From positions 1 through 31,659 of the forward strand of contig CAZFCB010000014.1 in NCBI GenBank assembly GCA_964517585.1: DNA of 31,659 nucleotides. Reading direction: 5' to 3'. Source of the stretch: JAGORY01 sp964517585 (GTDB lineage: Bacteria; Patescibacteriota; Gracilibacteria; Peribacterales; Peribacteraceae). The notes under the pieces were generated by a model, which had not been told where the DNA came from, did not search any database, and saw only the letters and a list, made by a program, of their open reading frames with translations. Shown piece by piece: positions 24,213 to 31,580 of the stretch. Made by a program: the position numbers and the translations under genes. Each line of letters starts with the position of its first letter. Within the stretch, counting starts at the first letter, position 1.

Positions 24213-25034
24213 ATGACGAAAATCCTCATATTCGGCGGCACTGGCTATCTTGGCGGTAAGCTCAAGGAAATTTATCCGGATGCGCACACGCCGAACGTTG
24301 ATATCGCAGATCCGGTTTCTGTTCGGGCAGTCTTCGATGATGTGAAGCCAGACATCGTCATCAATGCAGCGGGAAAAACTGGCAAACCAAATGTAGACTG
24401 GTGTGAAGACCACAAAGAAGAAACACTTCGAGCAAATGTGACGGGACCTCTGGTACTCCTTGAAGAGTGCATGAAGCGAAACGTTTATTTTGTTCACATT
24501 GGTTCTGGGTGCATTTTCACAGGTCCGAAAACTGGTGGTTACACAGAGGAAGATGAGCCAAATTTCACAGGCAGCTTTTACTCACTGACAAAAGCAATGA
24601 GCGACCGCTTGCTCAAGCCATTTCCTGTCTTGCAACTTCGTATTCGTATGCCATTTGATGGTACGACGAGCAGCCGAAATTTGCTGACGAAGCTCAGAGG
24701 ATACAAGCGCGTTCTCGATGAAAAAAATTCGATCACGTACATGCCGGATTTCTTTGAGGCATTGAAAAAACTTGTTGAAAAGCGCGCAGTGGGAATCTTT
24801 AATGTTGTGAATCCGGGTACGGTTTCGCCGTACGACATTATGGTTCGCTACAAAAAAGAAGTTGATCCAACGCATGAGTTTGAGCGACTGACAGTCGAAC
24901 AACTTTCTGATGTTGTGAAAGCAGCCAGAAGTAACTGCGAGCTCAGTGGAGAGAAACTCGCAAAAGAGGGGATTGTCATGCGCCCGTCAGCTGAGGCGAT
25001 TACGGAAGCATTTGCAGGCTTCCGGGGGGCATAG
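24213..25034 (+). CDS. NRS/ER-like nucleotide-sugar 3,5-epimerase/4-reductase (RmlD superfamily)
   Basis: Extended short-chain dehydrogenase of 273 residues. GGTGYLGGKL near residues 8-17 is the NAD(P)-binding glycine motif, and YSLTK near 123 supplies the catalytic Tyr and Lys. Residues around VINAAGKTGKPNVDWCEDHKEE, SGCIFTGP and EEDEPNFTGSFYSLTKAM match the plant/algal nucleotide-rhamnose synthase/epimerase-reductase (NRS/ER) pattern more closely than classical bacterial RmlD, as do RIRMPFD and VVNPGTVSPYDIM. It presumably reduces a UDP- or dTDP-4-keto sugar toward a rhamnose-like sugar for surface glycans. No other sugar-pathway gene is in the window, so the substrate is inferred. A MITE-like element begins 7 bases after the stop. 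Confidence 0.85.
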   Translation: MTKILIFGGTGYLGGKLKEIYPDAHTPNVDIADPVSVRAVFDDVKPDIVINAAGKTGKPNVDWCEDHKEETLRANVTGPLVLLEECMKRNVYFVHIGSGCIFTGPKTGGYTEEDEPNFTGSFYSLTKAMSDRLLKPFPVLQLRIRMPFDGTTSSRNLLTKLRGYKRVLDEKNSITYMPDFFEALKKLVEKRAVGIFNVVNPGTVSPYDIMVRYKKEVDPTHEFERLTVEQLSDVVKAARSNCELSGEKLAKEGIVMRPSAEAITEAFAGFRGA

Positions 25035-25040
25035 TTTTGA

Positions 25041-25220
25041 GTAACTCGTCACTGACTTTGCAGTATTGCCTCTTTCGACTAAAGAAGTCACTTCCACTTA
25101 TGGGAGCAGGTTTTCTACCTGCGCTTGTCTGTGATCGCCAACACTGGTCAAACGCGGGTAGGAAACCCGCTCCTGTTGAAGAATAATGAGTTTTTCGATG
25201 CAGGGTCAGTGACGGATTGC
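25041..25220. mobile_element. MITE-like element, copy 2 (180 bp, inverted)
   Basis: This is the reverse complement of copy 1 (19315-19494) with about 13 differences counted by eye, roughly 93 percent identity. The left terminus GTAACTCGTCACTGAC is intact and the right terminus is diverged (13 of 16). Both copies are 180 bp long. No clear 8-bp target duplication remains (AGTTTTGA on the left, AGCGTTGC on the right). It fills most of the gap between the NRS/ER-like gene and the MarR gene. Confidence 0.85.
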
Positions 25221-25322
25221 AGCGTTGCTACTTGCTAAATGCATAAAAATATCATTAAACCAGAAATTTACTCAATATTAAATTAACCACTTAATGGCTT
25301 TATAGAGAGACATAATCGTTTA

Positions 25323-25364
25323 TTGACATTTACAGTATGATAAGCTAAAATTTAGGTAACCTAA
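25323..25364 (+). promoter_or_regulatory. MarR operon promoter with 13-bp palindromic operator
   Basis: TTGACA (25323-25328), a 17-bp spacer and TAAAAT (25346-25351) form a near-consensus promoter. TTAGGTAACCTAA (25352-25364) is a perfect palindrome about a single centre base and directly follows the -10, over the expected start site. This is the usual position for MarR autorepression. The remaining leader to ATG 25376 is about 17 bases with no SD. Confidence 0.75.
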
Positions 25365-25375
25365 CTATTTAAATT

Positions 25376-25807
25376 ATGCTACATATAGGTCCTGTCACTG
25401 ATGACATTGCACAGCTTTCCTTTGATCTGGGACGTTGCCTTCGCCAGAAAATGCTTCAGTGTTCCGATAGCGGTATGCATATTCCGCAAATGCATGCTCT
25501 TCTTTTCATACAGTCCAAACCTGGGATCACGATGAAGGAGCTTGCAGGTCTACTCCGTGTTACCTCACCGTCAACCACATCATTTGTCGACAGACTCGTA
25601 AAGCTTGGGCATGTACGACGCGCACGTGATGTAACCAATCGAAAACTTGTTCGTCTCTATCTGACAGACGAAGGAGAAACGTCTCTCAAGGTGACCATGG
25701 AAAAACGTCGAGACATGCTCCTCGATATTCTTTCCGTGCTTTCGCCGTCAGAGCAGGAATCTCTCAGAACCGTTATGCAAAAGCTTATAGCCAATTGTTC
25801 ACTCTAA
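25376..25807 (+). CDS. MarR-family transcriptional regulator
   Basis: A 143-residue winged-helix regulator. Helical dimerisation segments flank the DNA-binding core: MKELAGLLRVTSPSTTSFVDRLVKLGHVRRARD (recognition helix), a wing with RKLVRLYLTDEG, and a C-terminal helix LSPSEQESLRTVMQKL. Members are usually repressors relieved by small ligands. It is the first gene of an export operon; the membrane fusion gene starts 22 bases after its stop. The palindrome at 25352-25364 is the likely operator, so it should control itself and the exporter. Ligand unknown. Confidence 0.93.
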   Translation: MLHIGPVTDDIAQLSFDLGRCLRQKMLQCSDSGMHIPQMHALLFIQSKPGITMKELAGLLRVTSPSTTSFVDRLVKLGHVRRARDVTNRKLVRLYLTDEGETSLKVTMEKRRDMLLDILSVLSPSEQESLRTVMQKLIANCSL

Positions 25808-25829
25808 TCTTTCCTTTCGTATTCTTATC

Positions 25830-27605
25830 ATGACACCACTCCGTATCTCAATCTTCGATAACATCAAACGCGTCTATCGCTACCTTCGGGCTCATCTCAA
25901 AAGCACGATCGCAGTTATCGTTGTTCTTCTCATCGCGTGGGCTGTATATGCAGTCACACGTCCAAGCCAGCCAGTCTACGTCACAGATACGGCAAAACGT
26001 GGAGATCTGCGGCAGGTTGTAGAAGCAGTGGGAACAGTTGTATCAGAGAAAGATCTCCAGCTTCAATTTGCATCCATTGATATCGTTTCCAAGGTCTATG
26101 TCAAAGAAGGTGACACAGTAAAAGCAGGGCAAAGACTTGCATCACTGCGCTCAGGAACGCTCTCAGCTGGTATCTCGAGTGCGAGTGCAAATGTGCAATC
26201 TGCACAGGCAGCTCTCACCGCCCTTGAGCAAGGAAGCAGGCCGGAAGACATCGCCATTGCTGAAGCAGCAGTGAATAACAAACGTGCAGCCCTCAGTGTT
26301 GCTGAGCAGACAGCTGAGAGTGCCAATGCAAATCTTCTCATTGCCGAATCGCAACTTAGGACTTTGCAGCTTGAAGCTGACATCAGCCTTTCGGGTCAGG
26401 TGTCCACCGTCGCCAGTACCATTTCTCAGCAACTTGCGACATCAAAAACGGCTGTGCTTGTCATCAAAGGCGTCTTCAATGCCAATGATGTGAATGATGC
26501 AATCGTCAAAAATCCGCAGAGTGGATACGACTCGCTTCAGTTCAACATGAATGCAGTCGAGACAGATATCGGACTTGCGCAGTCTATGGGTGCTCCACTG
26601 AACTATCAGGATGCACTACAAAAGTTACAGCGTGCGCGAGGACTCGTTTCCAGGTCTGCTGATATTGCAAATCGCTCCTATGATTTGATCGCCAATCTTT
26701 CTCTGACATCGTATTTTACGAACTCATCGAGAGAGACAAATAAAACAACAATTGCAGCACAGAAGTCCTCCGTACAGAGTGCGCTTGCGACCATAGATGC
26801 GACGACGAAATCTTTGCAAGATGCGTCTGCAGGATTCGATACGAGAATTGCAACACAGCAGTCTCAGATTGTAAGTCTCACAGGAACGCGTGATCGATCC
26901 AAGTCCGATATCCTTACGTTCAAAACATCACTTGCAATTGATGAAGCGCAGCTAGCACTCAAAAAAGCTCCTGCCCGCCAAACCGATATTGATGCAGCTC
27001 GAGCACGAGTTCGACAGGCTCAGGCAGATCTTTCCCGTGCAGCTGCACAGTTTAACGATACGATTCTGACAGCACCTGTAGATGGCACGATTACACAGGT
27101 GAATGTGAAAGTCGGTGAAGTGCGTCCGACGACACTCCCATCGGTGACGATGCTTGGCAATACGCCGTATCGCATCGAGATGTTTGTGTCCGAAGTTGAC
27201 ATTCCAAAAGTGAAACTTGGTCAAACAGGTTCTGTGACATTGGATGCATTTCGCGGAAAACAAATTCCTCTACGAGTTGGCTACATCGATACAGCAGCAA
27301 CGGACAAAGATGGCGTTCCAAAGTATCGATTGAAGTTGGATTTCTTTTCGGTACCGGAAGGTCTCAAAGTAGGAATGACCGGTGATGCTGAGGTAACGAC
27401 TGGCGAGAAGAAAGATGTCATCACCGTTCCGCTTCGATCTGTCATCGAATCTTCTACGGGTAGTTCCATCGTGCGTATCCTCCGAAAGGACGGCGTGACG
27501 TACGACCAGAAATCTGTAACAACCGGCATGGAAGGCCTAGGAGGAGCTATTGAAGTTGATGGCATCAACGAAGGTGAGGTTGTTATTGTTCTCATTAAAA
27601 AATAA
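25830..27605 (+). CDS. HlyD/MacA-type membrane fusion protein of an ABC exporter
   Basis: A 591-residue protein with a short cytoplasmic N-terminus, one transmembrane helix near residues 24-44 (TIAVIVVLLIAWAVYAV), and a lipoyl-like half (VSKVYVKEGDTVKAGQRLASL). A very long coiled-coil/helical hairpin of about 300 residues follows, then the second lipoyl half (ILTAPVDGTITQVNVKVGE) and beta-barrel and membrane-proximal domains ending VDGINEGEVVIVLIKK. It is longer than the typical MacA/YknX protein (about 370 residues) because of the helical hairpin. Its TAA stop overlaps the ATG of the ATPase gene (TAATG), indicating translational coupling. It links the MacB-like transporter to an external partner or the cell wall. 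Confidence 0.9.
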   Translation: MTPLRISIFDNIKRVYRYLRAHLKSTIAVIVVLLIAWAVYAVTRPSQPVYVTDTAKRGDLRQVVEAVGTVVSEKDLQLQFASIDIVSKVYVKEGDTVKAGQRLASLRSGTLSAGISSASANVQSAQAALTALEQGSRPEDIAIAEAAVNNKRAALSVAEQTAESANANLLIAESQLRTLQLEADISLSGQVSTVASTISQQLATSKTAVLVIKGVFNANDVNDAIVKNPQSGYDSLQFNMNAVETDIGLAQSMGAPLNYQDALQKLQRARGLVSRSADIANRSYDLIANLSLTSYFTNSSRETNKTTIAAQKSSVQSALATIDATTKSLQDASAGFDTRIATQQSQIVSLTGTRDRSKSDILTFKTSLAIDEAQLALKKAPARQTDIDAARARVRQAQADLSRAAAQFNDTILTAPVDGTITQVNVKVGEVRPTTLPSVTMLGNTPYRIEMFVSEVDIPKVKLGQTGSVTLDAFRGKQIPLRVGYIDTAATDKDGVPKYRLKLDFFSVPEGLKVGMTGDAEVTTGEKKDVITVPLRSVIESSTGSSIVRILRKDGVTYDQKSVTTGMEGLGGAIEVDGINEGEVVIVLIKK

Positions 27606-28342
27606 TGGTTGCAACTACGCCCGTTCTCATTGAACTGAAAGATCTGTGTAAGTCATACGAGAATGACGGTGTCTCGACGCCTGTTCTCTATGATATCAAT
27701 CTCAAAATTGCCAAAGGAGAATTCGTCGCCATTATGGGTCCATCGGGATCAGGAAAATCAACACTGATGCACATCATCGGATTTCTGGATGGATATTCCT
27801 CTGGTCAGTACTTGTTTCAAGGCAAACTCACACATACTTTTAATGACGATGAGCTTGCGCGCATTCGTGCCACGCGCGTTAGCTTTGTGTTTCAAGCATT
27901 TAACTTGCTCGCGCGAACAACAGTTCTTGAAAACGTCATGCTTCCGCTCTTGTATCATCCAACCATTCCAGTGTCTGACCGTGTTTCGCTCTCTGAAAAA
28001 GCTGTAAAGACCGTTGGTTTGGCGGATCGTATTTCATTTCTCACAAGCCAGCTTTCAGGTGGACAAAAGCAGAGAGTGGCTATTGCACGTGCTCTGGTGA
28101 CAAATCCAGATGTCATTTTTGCAGATGAGCCCACAGGCAACCTGGACTCTGCCTCAGGTGTCGCGGTCATGGAAGCTCTTCAAAAGCTCAATGAAGAAGG
28201 TCATACAATTATTCTTGTGACGCACGAACGTACGACGGCAGAGCACGCAAAACGCATCATTCACATTCGTGACGGTCGCATTGTCTCCGACTCGTCGGAT
28301 TTCAATCGTGTCATCGCTACAGAAAAGAATCTACTTAAGTAA
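27605..28342 (+). CDS. MacB/LolD-type ABC transporter ATP-binding protein
   Basis: A 245-residue nucleotide-binding domain. Walker A GPSGSGKST lies near residues 45-53, the Q-loop is in SFVFQAFNLL, the signature is LSGGQKQRVAIARAL near 149, Walker B is VIFADEPTGNLDS near 171, and the H-loop is in ILVTHE. The N-terminus (LKDLCKSY) and the GNLDS D-loop are typical of the MacB/LolD/YknY family. It energises export together with the two permeases downstream. It starts by a one-base overlap (TAATG) with the fusion-protein gene. Confidence 0.95.
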   Translation: MVATTPVLIELKDLCKSYENDGVSTPVLYDINLKIAKGEFVAIMGPSGSGKSTLMHIIGFLDGYSSGQYLFQGKLTHTFNDDELARIRATRVSFVFQAFNLLARTTVLENVMLPLLYHPTIPVSDRVSLSEKAVKTVGLADRISFLTSQLSGGQKQRVAIARALVTNPDVIFADEPTGNLDSASGVAVMEALQKLNEEGHTIILVTHERTTAEHAKRIIHIRDGRIVSDSSDFNRVIATEKNLLK

Positions 28343-28356
28343 CCCCTTTCACTGCC

Positions 28357-29580
28357 ATGCGACTCAGGGATATCACGCACGCGGCATTCAGGGGTGTGAC
28401 TGTGAATGCGATGCGTTCACTCTTGACGATGCTAGGGATCATCATTGGTGTCGGTTCCGTTGTACTCATGAGCTCTGTGGGCCAGAGCATGGAGGGCGTC
28501 ATTCTTAGCCAGATCTCTAGTCTTGGACCGAAAAGCATGGTGATCTTTCCTGGGCAGGTGGGTGGGCCCCAAGGAGTGTTGTCTGGTTTCGATAGTTTAA
28601 CGTTTGAGGATTTGCGAGAGCTCGAACATCTCAAGACGATCGAAAGTATTGCACCAGTTATTTTTATTCCTGGGCAAACGTCGTATGGTTCACACGAAGG
28701 TTCACCGCAAGTTTTTGGCATCGTTCAAGATTTTTTTCAGAATCAGAGTATTGTCGCAAAAGAAGGCCGATTAATAGATGCAGAGGATATTGATGGTGCG
28801 AAAGCAGTTGCGGTTCTTGGGCACGACACGGCTGAAAAATTCTTTGGATCAGTTGACCCCATTGGCAAACGCATCAAAATTGGCAATAACCATTTTACCA
28901 TTGTCGGAATAGCAGCCTCACTCGGTTCCCAATTTTTTCAAAATGCTGATGAGCGAATTTATGTGCCTTTTTCTGTGGCGCGCAATGTCACAGGTCAGAA
29001 GTACGTGAATTATATTACCCTGAGAGCCACTGATAGTTTTGATCTTGCCTTCGATGACGTTCGGAGTCTTCTTCGGCGTCGACATGGGATTGATAATCCT
29101 CAAGATGACCTCAAGAAAGATGATTTCACCGTGCGATCTTCTGAGCAGGCAAATCAAATACTTGGCTCGGTTTCGATAGGTCTCACGATGTTTATCACAG
29201 CCATTGCAGCCATCTCTCTTCTTGTCGGAGGCATTGGCATCATGAACATCATGCTTGTCTCTGTGACCGAAAGGACGCAGGAGATTGGCCTTCGTAAAGC
29301 GTTGGGTGCACGCGGGAGGGATGTCCTCCTGCAGTTTCTTCTGGAAGCAATTTTTCTGACCATCATCGGAGGAATTATCGGCCAGATACTTGGCATAAGT
29401 TTGGCATGGATTATTGCGATCATTACGCAGAAATTTCTCGCAAAGTATGTCTTTGCTGTATCTCTCAGCGCTGTACTTTCGTCATTCTTCATGGCAGTTG
29501 CTACGGGCATCGCGTTTGGCATTTCGCCTGCACGCAAAGCAGCAGCACTACATCCTATTGAGGCATTGCGGTACGAATAA
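28357..29580 (+). CDS. MacB-family ABC transporter permease, copy 1
   Basis: A 407-residue permease with one N-terminal transmembrane helix (RSLLTMLGIIIGVGSVVLMSS), an external MacB_PCD-like domain of about 200 residues, and a C-terminal FtsX/MacB_2 part with three helices. That part carries the signature MNIMLVSVTERTQEIGLRKALGA. It lacks a fused ATPase, as in YknZ-type systems. It begins 14 bases after the ATPase gene without an SD. The downstream paralogue shares the same layout and many identical segments. Confidence 0.93.
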   Translation: MRLRDITHAAFRGVTVNAMRSLLTMLGIIIGVGSVVLMSSVGQSMEGVILSQISSLGPKSMVIFPGQVGGPQGVLSGFDSLTFEDLRELEHLKTIESIAPVIFIPGQTSYGSHEGSPQVFGIVQDFFQNQSIVAKEGRLIDAEDIDGAKAVAVLGHDTAEKFFGSVDPIGKRIKIGNNHFTIVGIAASLGSQFFQNADERIYVPFSVARNVTGQKYVNYITLRATDSFDLAFDDVRSLLRRRHGIDNPQDDLKKDDFTVRSSEQANQILGSVSIGLTMFITAIAAISLLVGGIGIMNIMLVSVTERTQEIGLRKALGARGRDVLLQFLLEAIFLTIIGGIIGQILGISLAWIIAIITQKFLAKYVFAVSLSAVLSSFFMAVATGIAFGISPARKAAALHPIEALRYE

Positions 29581-29616
29581 AGCCCCTTCCGTTTCTACTA
29601 CCCCTACCTTTCCCTC

Positions 29617-30831
29617 TTGCTCCTCTCTGACACATTCCGTACGGCGACCACTGCGATTCTCGTGAATAGAAATCGCTCACTCCTGACGATGCTCGGTATC
29701 ATCATTGGTGTTGCTTCTGTTGTTCTCATGGTGAGTATTGGACGGACGTTTCAGAGCTACATTTTGTCCCAGATTGAATCTGTTGGTACCAACATGGTGG
29801 AAGTCATTCCGACAGGCCTTGAAAAATTTGGAGGAAATCTTACCGGCTTGTCGTTCGATGATTATATTGCCGTGAAAGGACTTTCGACGGTCGAGAGAGC
29901 TTCGCCAGTCATCCTTGTGGGTAAGCCAATTTCCTACGGTAAAGAAGAAATCACTCCCATGATCATGGGAGCGTACAGTGACTTCTCGGGAAATTACGGT
30001 CTACGCGTCGTACATGGTCGCGAGCTGTCGTCCGCGGATGAACAGGGCGCATCGACCGTTGCAGTGATCGGCCCTCAAACAGCGGAAGATTTATTTGGCA
30101 ATGCAGAGCCACTAGGCAAACGCATCGCAATAGGCGAGGCAACATTTACTGTCATCGGCGTTCTTGAAAAGAAAGGTTCACTACTACTGCAGGACTTCGA
30201 CAAAATGGTGCTCATACCTTTTACCACAGCGCGCTCCGTTACAGGTCAGCGGCACCTGACGTACATAGCCATGCGCGCGGTTGGTGATCCTGCACTTGCA
30301 GTGCAAGACATCACGGAGCTTCTTCGACAACGTCATCATATTAAAAATCCGGAGAATGACCCCGATAAAGATGATTTCATCGCACGGAGTGCGGAGCAGG
30401 TCACAGAGACAATAGGTACCGTCACACTCGGCCTGACGGTATTCCTCTCGCTTGTCGCGGCTATTTCACTTCTTGTGGGCGGCATCGGCATCATGAACAT
30501 CATGCTTGTGTCTGTGACAGAGAGAACGCGAGAAATTGGCCTACGGAAGGCACTGGGCGCAAGGAGATTAGATATTCTGCTGCAGTTTCTCTTTGAGGCC
30601 GTCAGCCTCACTGTGACCGGGGGAATCATCGGGCTTATACTTGGTGCTTTTGCTGGATGGTTTATGACGCAGGTTGCCGCCAGAGTGCTGGGAGAGATTC
30701 ATTTCATCTTGTCTGGTTCGTCTGTGGTTCTGGCACTTGTGATGGCTGTAGGAACAGGGCTTGTCTTTGGAATCTTTCCTGCTCGCAAAGCGGCCAGCTT
30801 GAGTCCTATGGAAGCTTTGAGGTACGAGTAA
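29617..30831 (+). CDS. MacB-family ABC transporter permease, copy 2
   Basis: A 404-residue paralogue of the previous gene with the same one-plus-three helix layout. It has NRSLLTMLGIIIGVASVVLMVS at the N-terminus, MNIMLVSVTERTREIGLRKALGA near residue 300, and FPARKAASLSPMEALRYE at the C-terminus. The start is TTG 29617: no ATG or GTG lies between the in-frame stop at 29578 and this codon, and the first ATG would remove the first helix. It lies 36 bases after copy 1, presumably in the same operon. Two distinct permeases with one ATPase suggest a heterodimeric transporter or alternative substrates. Confidence 0.92.
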   Translation: MLLSDTFRTATTAILVNRNRSLLTMLGIIIGVASVVLMVSIGRTFQSYILSQIESVGTNMVEVIPTGLEKFGGNLTGLSFDDYIAVKGLSTVERASPVILVGKPISYGKEEITPMIMGAYSDFSGNYGLRVVHGRELSSADEQGASTVAVIGPQTAEDLFGNAEPLGKRIAIGEATFTVIGVLEKKGSLLLQDFDKMVLIPFTTARSVTGQRHLTYIAMRAVGDPALAVQDITELLRQRHHIKNPENDPDKDDFIARSAEQVTETIGTVTLGLTVFLSLVAAISLLVGGIGIMNIMLVSVTERTREIGLRKALGARRLDILLQFLFEAVSLTVTGGIIGLILGAFAGWFMTQVAARVLGEIHFILSGSSVVLALVMAVGTGLVFGIFPARKAASLSPMEALRYE

Positions 30832-30893
30832 CAAAAGCAGCTGGCTCTCTTGTACTGCGATAAAGCGGCCAGGATCTATTATGTATGTTCAGT

Positions 30894-30921
30894 GCACCCT
30901 TCCAGGGTGCGATCGTTCTTT
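30894..30921 (+). terminator. Candidate weak terminator after the exporter operon
   Basis: GCACCCT (30894-30900) and AGGGTGC (30904-30910) form a perfect 7-bp stem with a 3-base loop, followed by a weak T-rich GATCGTTCTTTG. It lies 63 bases after the second permease stop. Confidence 0.45.
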
Positions 30922-30944
30922 GTGGATAGGATCGTTTACAAAAA

Positions 30945-30970
30945 AAACGCCACCCCGAGGGATGGCGTTT
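30945..30970 (-). terminator. Intrinsic terminator of the histone-fold gene
   Basis: On the minus strand, a GC-rich stem (ACGCCATCCC against GGGGTGGCGT, tight loop, one G-U pair) is followed by an unbroken run of eight T. It lies 19 bases after the stop of the 54-residue gene. This is a textbook rho-independent terminator and supports that gene being real. Confidence 0.85.
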
Positions 30971-30988
30971 CTTGATTCCAAGAGGAAA

Positions 30989-31153
30989 TTAGCAGTCACA
31001 TCCGTAGACTGTCTGGCGCTTGTTCTCTTTGCAACGCCATGCAGCCTTTTTGACGAGGTCCTCGCATGACTTGGCGAGAGCATCGCAGAAATCACCGCCG
31101 CAGCGGAGACCCATCTTAGAAAGAACTTCCTTTACGTGAGACTGAACGATCAT
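30989..31153 (-). CDS. Cys-rich histone-fold mini-protein (HMf-like)
   Basis: A 54-residue protein found by translating the minus strand; it is too short for common gene-finder cut-offs. VKEVLSKMG is a first short helix, GDFCDALAKSCEDLVKKAAWRCKENKR is the long central helix, and RQTVYGCDC corresponds to the R-x-T-V-x-x-x-D ending of archaeal and bacterial single-domain histone folds. The expected role is DNA binding as a dimer or multimer. Six cysteines (18, 23, 30, 41, 52, 54) are unusual for a histone and suggest metal binding or disulfides. ATG 31153 is preceded by a candidate promoter and followed by a strong terminator. The family call rests on pattern matching by eye; a small DNA-binding or metal-binding protein is the main alternative. 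Confidence 0.72.
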   Translation of the reverse strand: MIVQSHVKEVLSKMGLRCGGDFCDALAKSCEDLVKKAAWRCKENKRQTVYGCDC

Positions 31154-31186
31154 GGGAAATAGGGGAAGAAGTAGTAGATGGACGAG

Positions 31187-31216
31187 AGTTTAGAGTGCTT
31201 CCATGAGTCTGCACAA
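31187..31216 (-). promoter_or_regulatory. Candidate promoter of the histone-fold gene
   Basis: On the minus strand, TTGTGC (31211-31216), an 18-bp spacer and TAAACT (31187-31192). The leader would be about 26 bases, pyrimidine-rich, without an SD. Moderate pattern match only. Confidence 0.4.
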
Positions 31217-31427
31217 GGCATATTGTGTCTGGAATTGACAAGGAAGTGATAATTAGCGGATTTGCTAGATCAGAAAAATACACGATTTCTTGGTGAAACG
31301 CTCTACGGTATGCGACTCTTTGCCGATGTATCCGAAAATGCCGGGACAGAAAGTACGAATACCCGCGTCACGGCGAGGAGCCATGTCGGTCGCAACCGAC
31401 TGGCGCCTTGAACCGTGTTGGTGCGTT
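31217..31427. other. Intergenic stretch without a supported gene
   Basis: Most of the gap between the histone-fold gene and the palindromic repeat upstream of tRNA-Tyr. A minus-strand frame (31265-31531) crosses it but lacks family features and overlaps the repeat, so I do not call it. No terminator or tRNA-like fold was seen here. Confidence 0.4.
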
Positions 31428-31496
31428 ATGCTTCGAGACGCATTCGCTGTGTGCTCCTTGAGTGCCATCAAGGGGCTCATGCTCCTCAGCATGACA
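31428..31496. repeat. Diverged copy of the nested palindromic repeat
   Basis: Read on the minus strand, this begins GTCATGCTGAGGAGCATGAG and ends with ATGCGTCTCGAAGCAT. It matches the core of the repeat at 729-776, with a longer middle. It is a dispersed, probably non-coding palindromic repeat of the genome. Confidence 0.6.
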
Positions 31497-31580
31497 AGCA
31501 CCCATAGATTTGCCGTCCGTGCGTCTGCCACGTATGATCTGCGGGCTCTTTCAATTCGTTCAATTATCGTTGCTATCTGT

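Noticed and set aside
25221..25228. Target duplication for copy 2 of the element
   Set aside because: The flanks AGTTTTGA and AGCGTTGC agree at only five of eight positions, which is not convincing.
31265..31531. Minus-strand 88-residue frame between the histone-fold gene and tRNA-Tyr
   Set aside because: Part of it is the palindromic repeat read as protein; it has no promoter, SD or family features.
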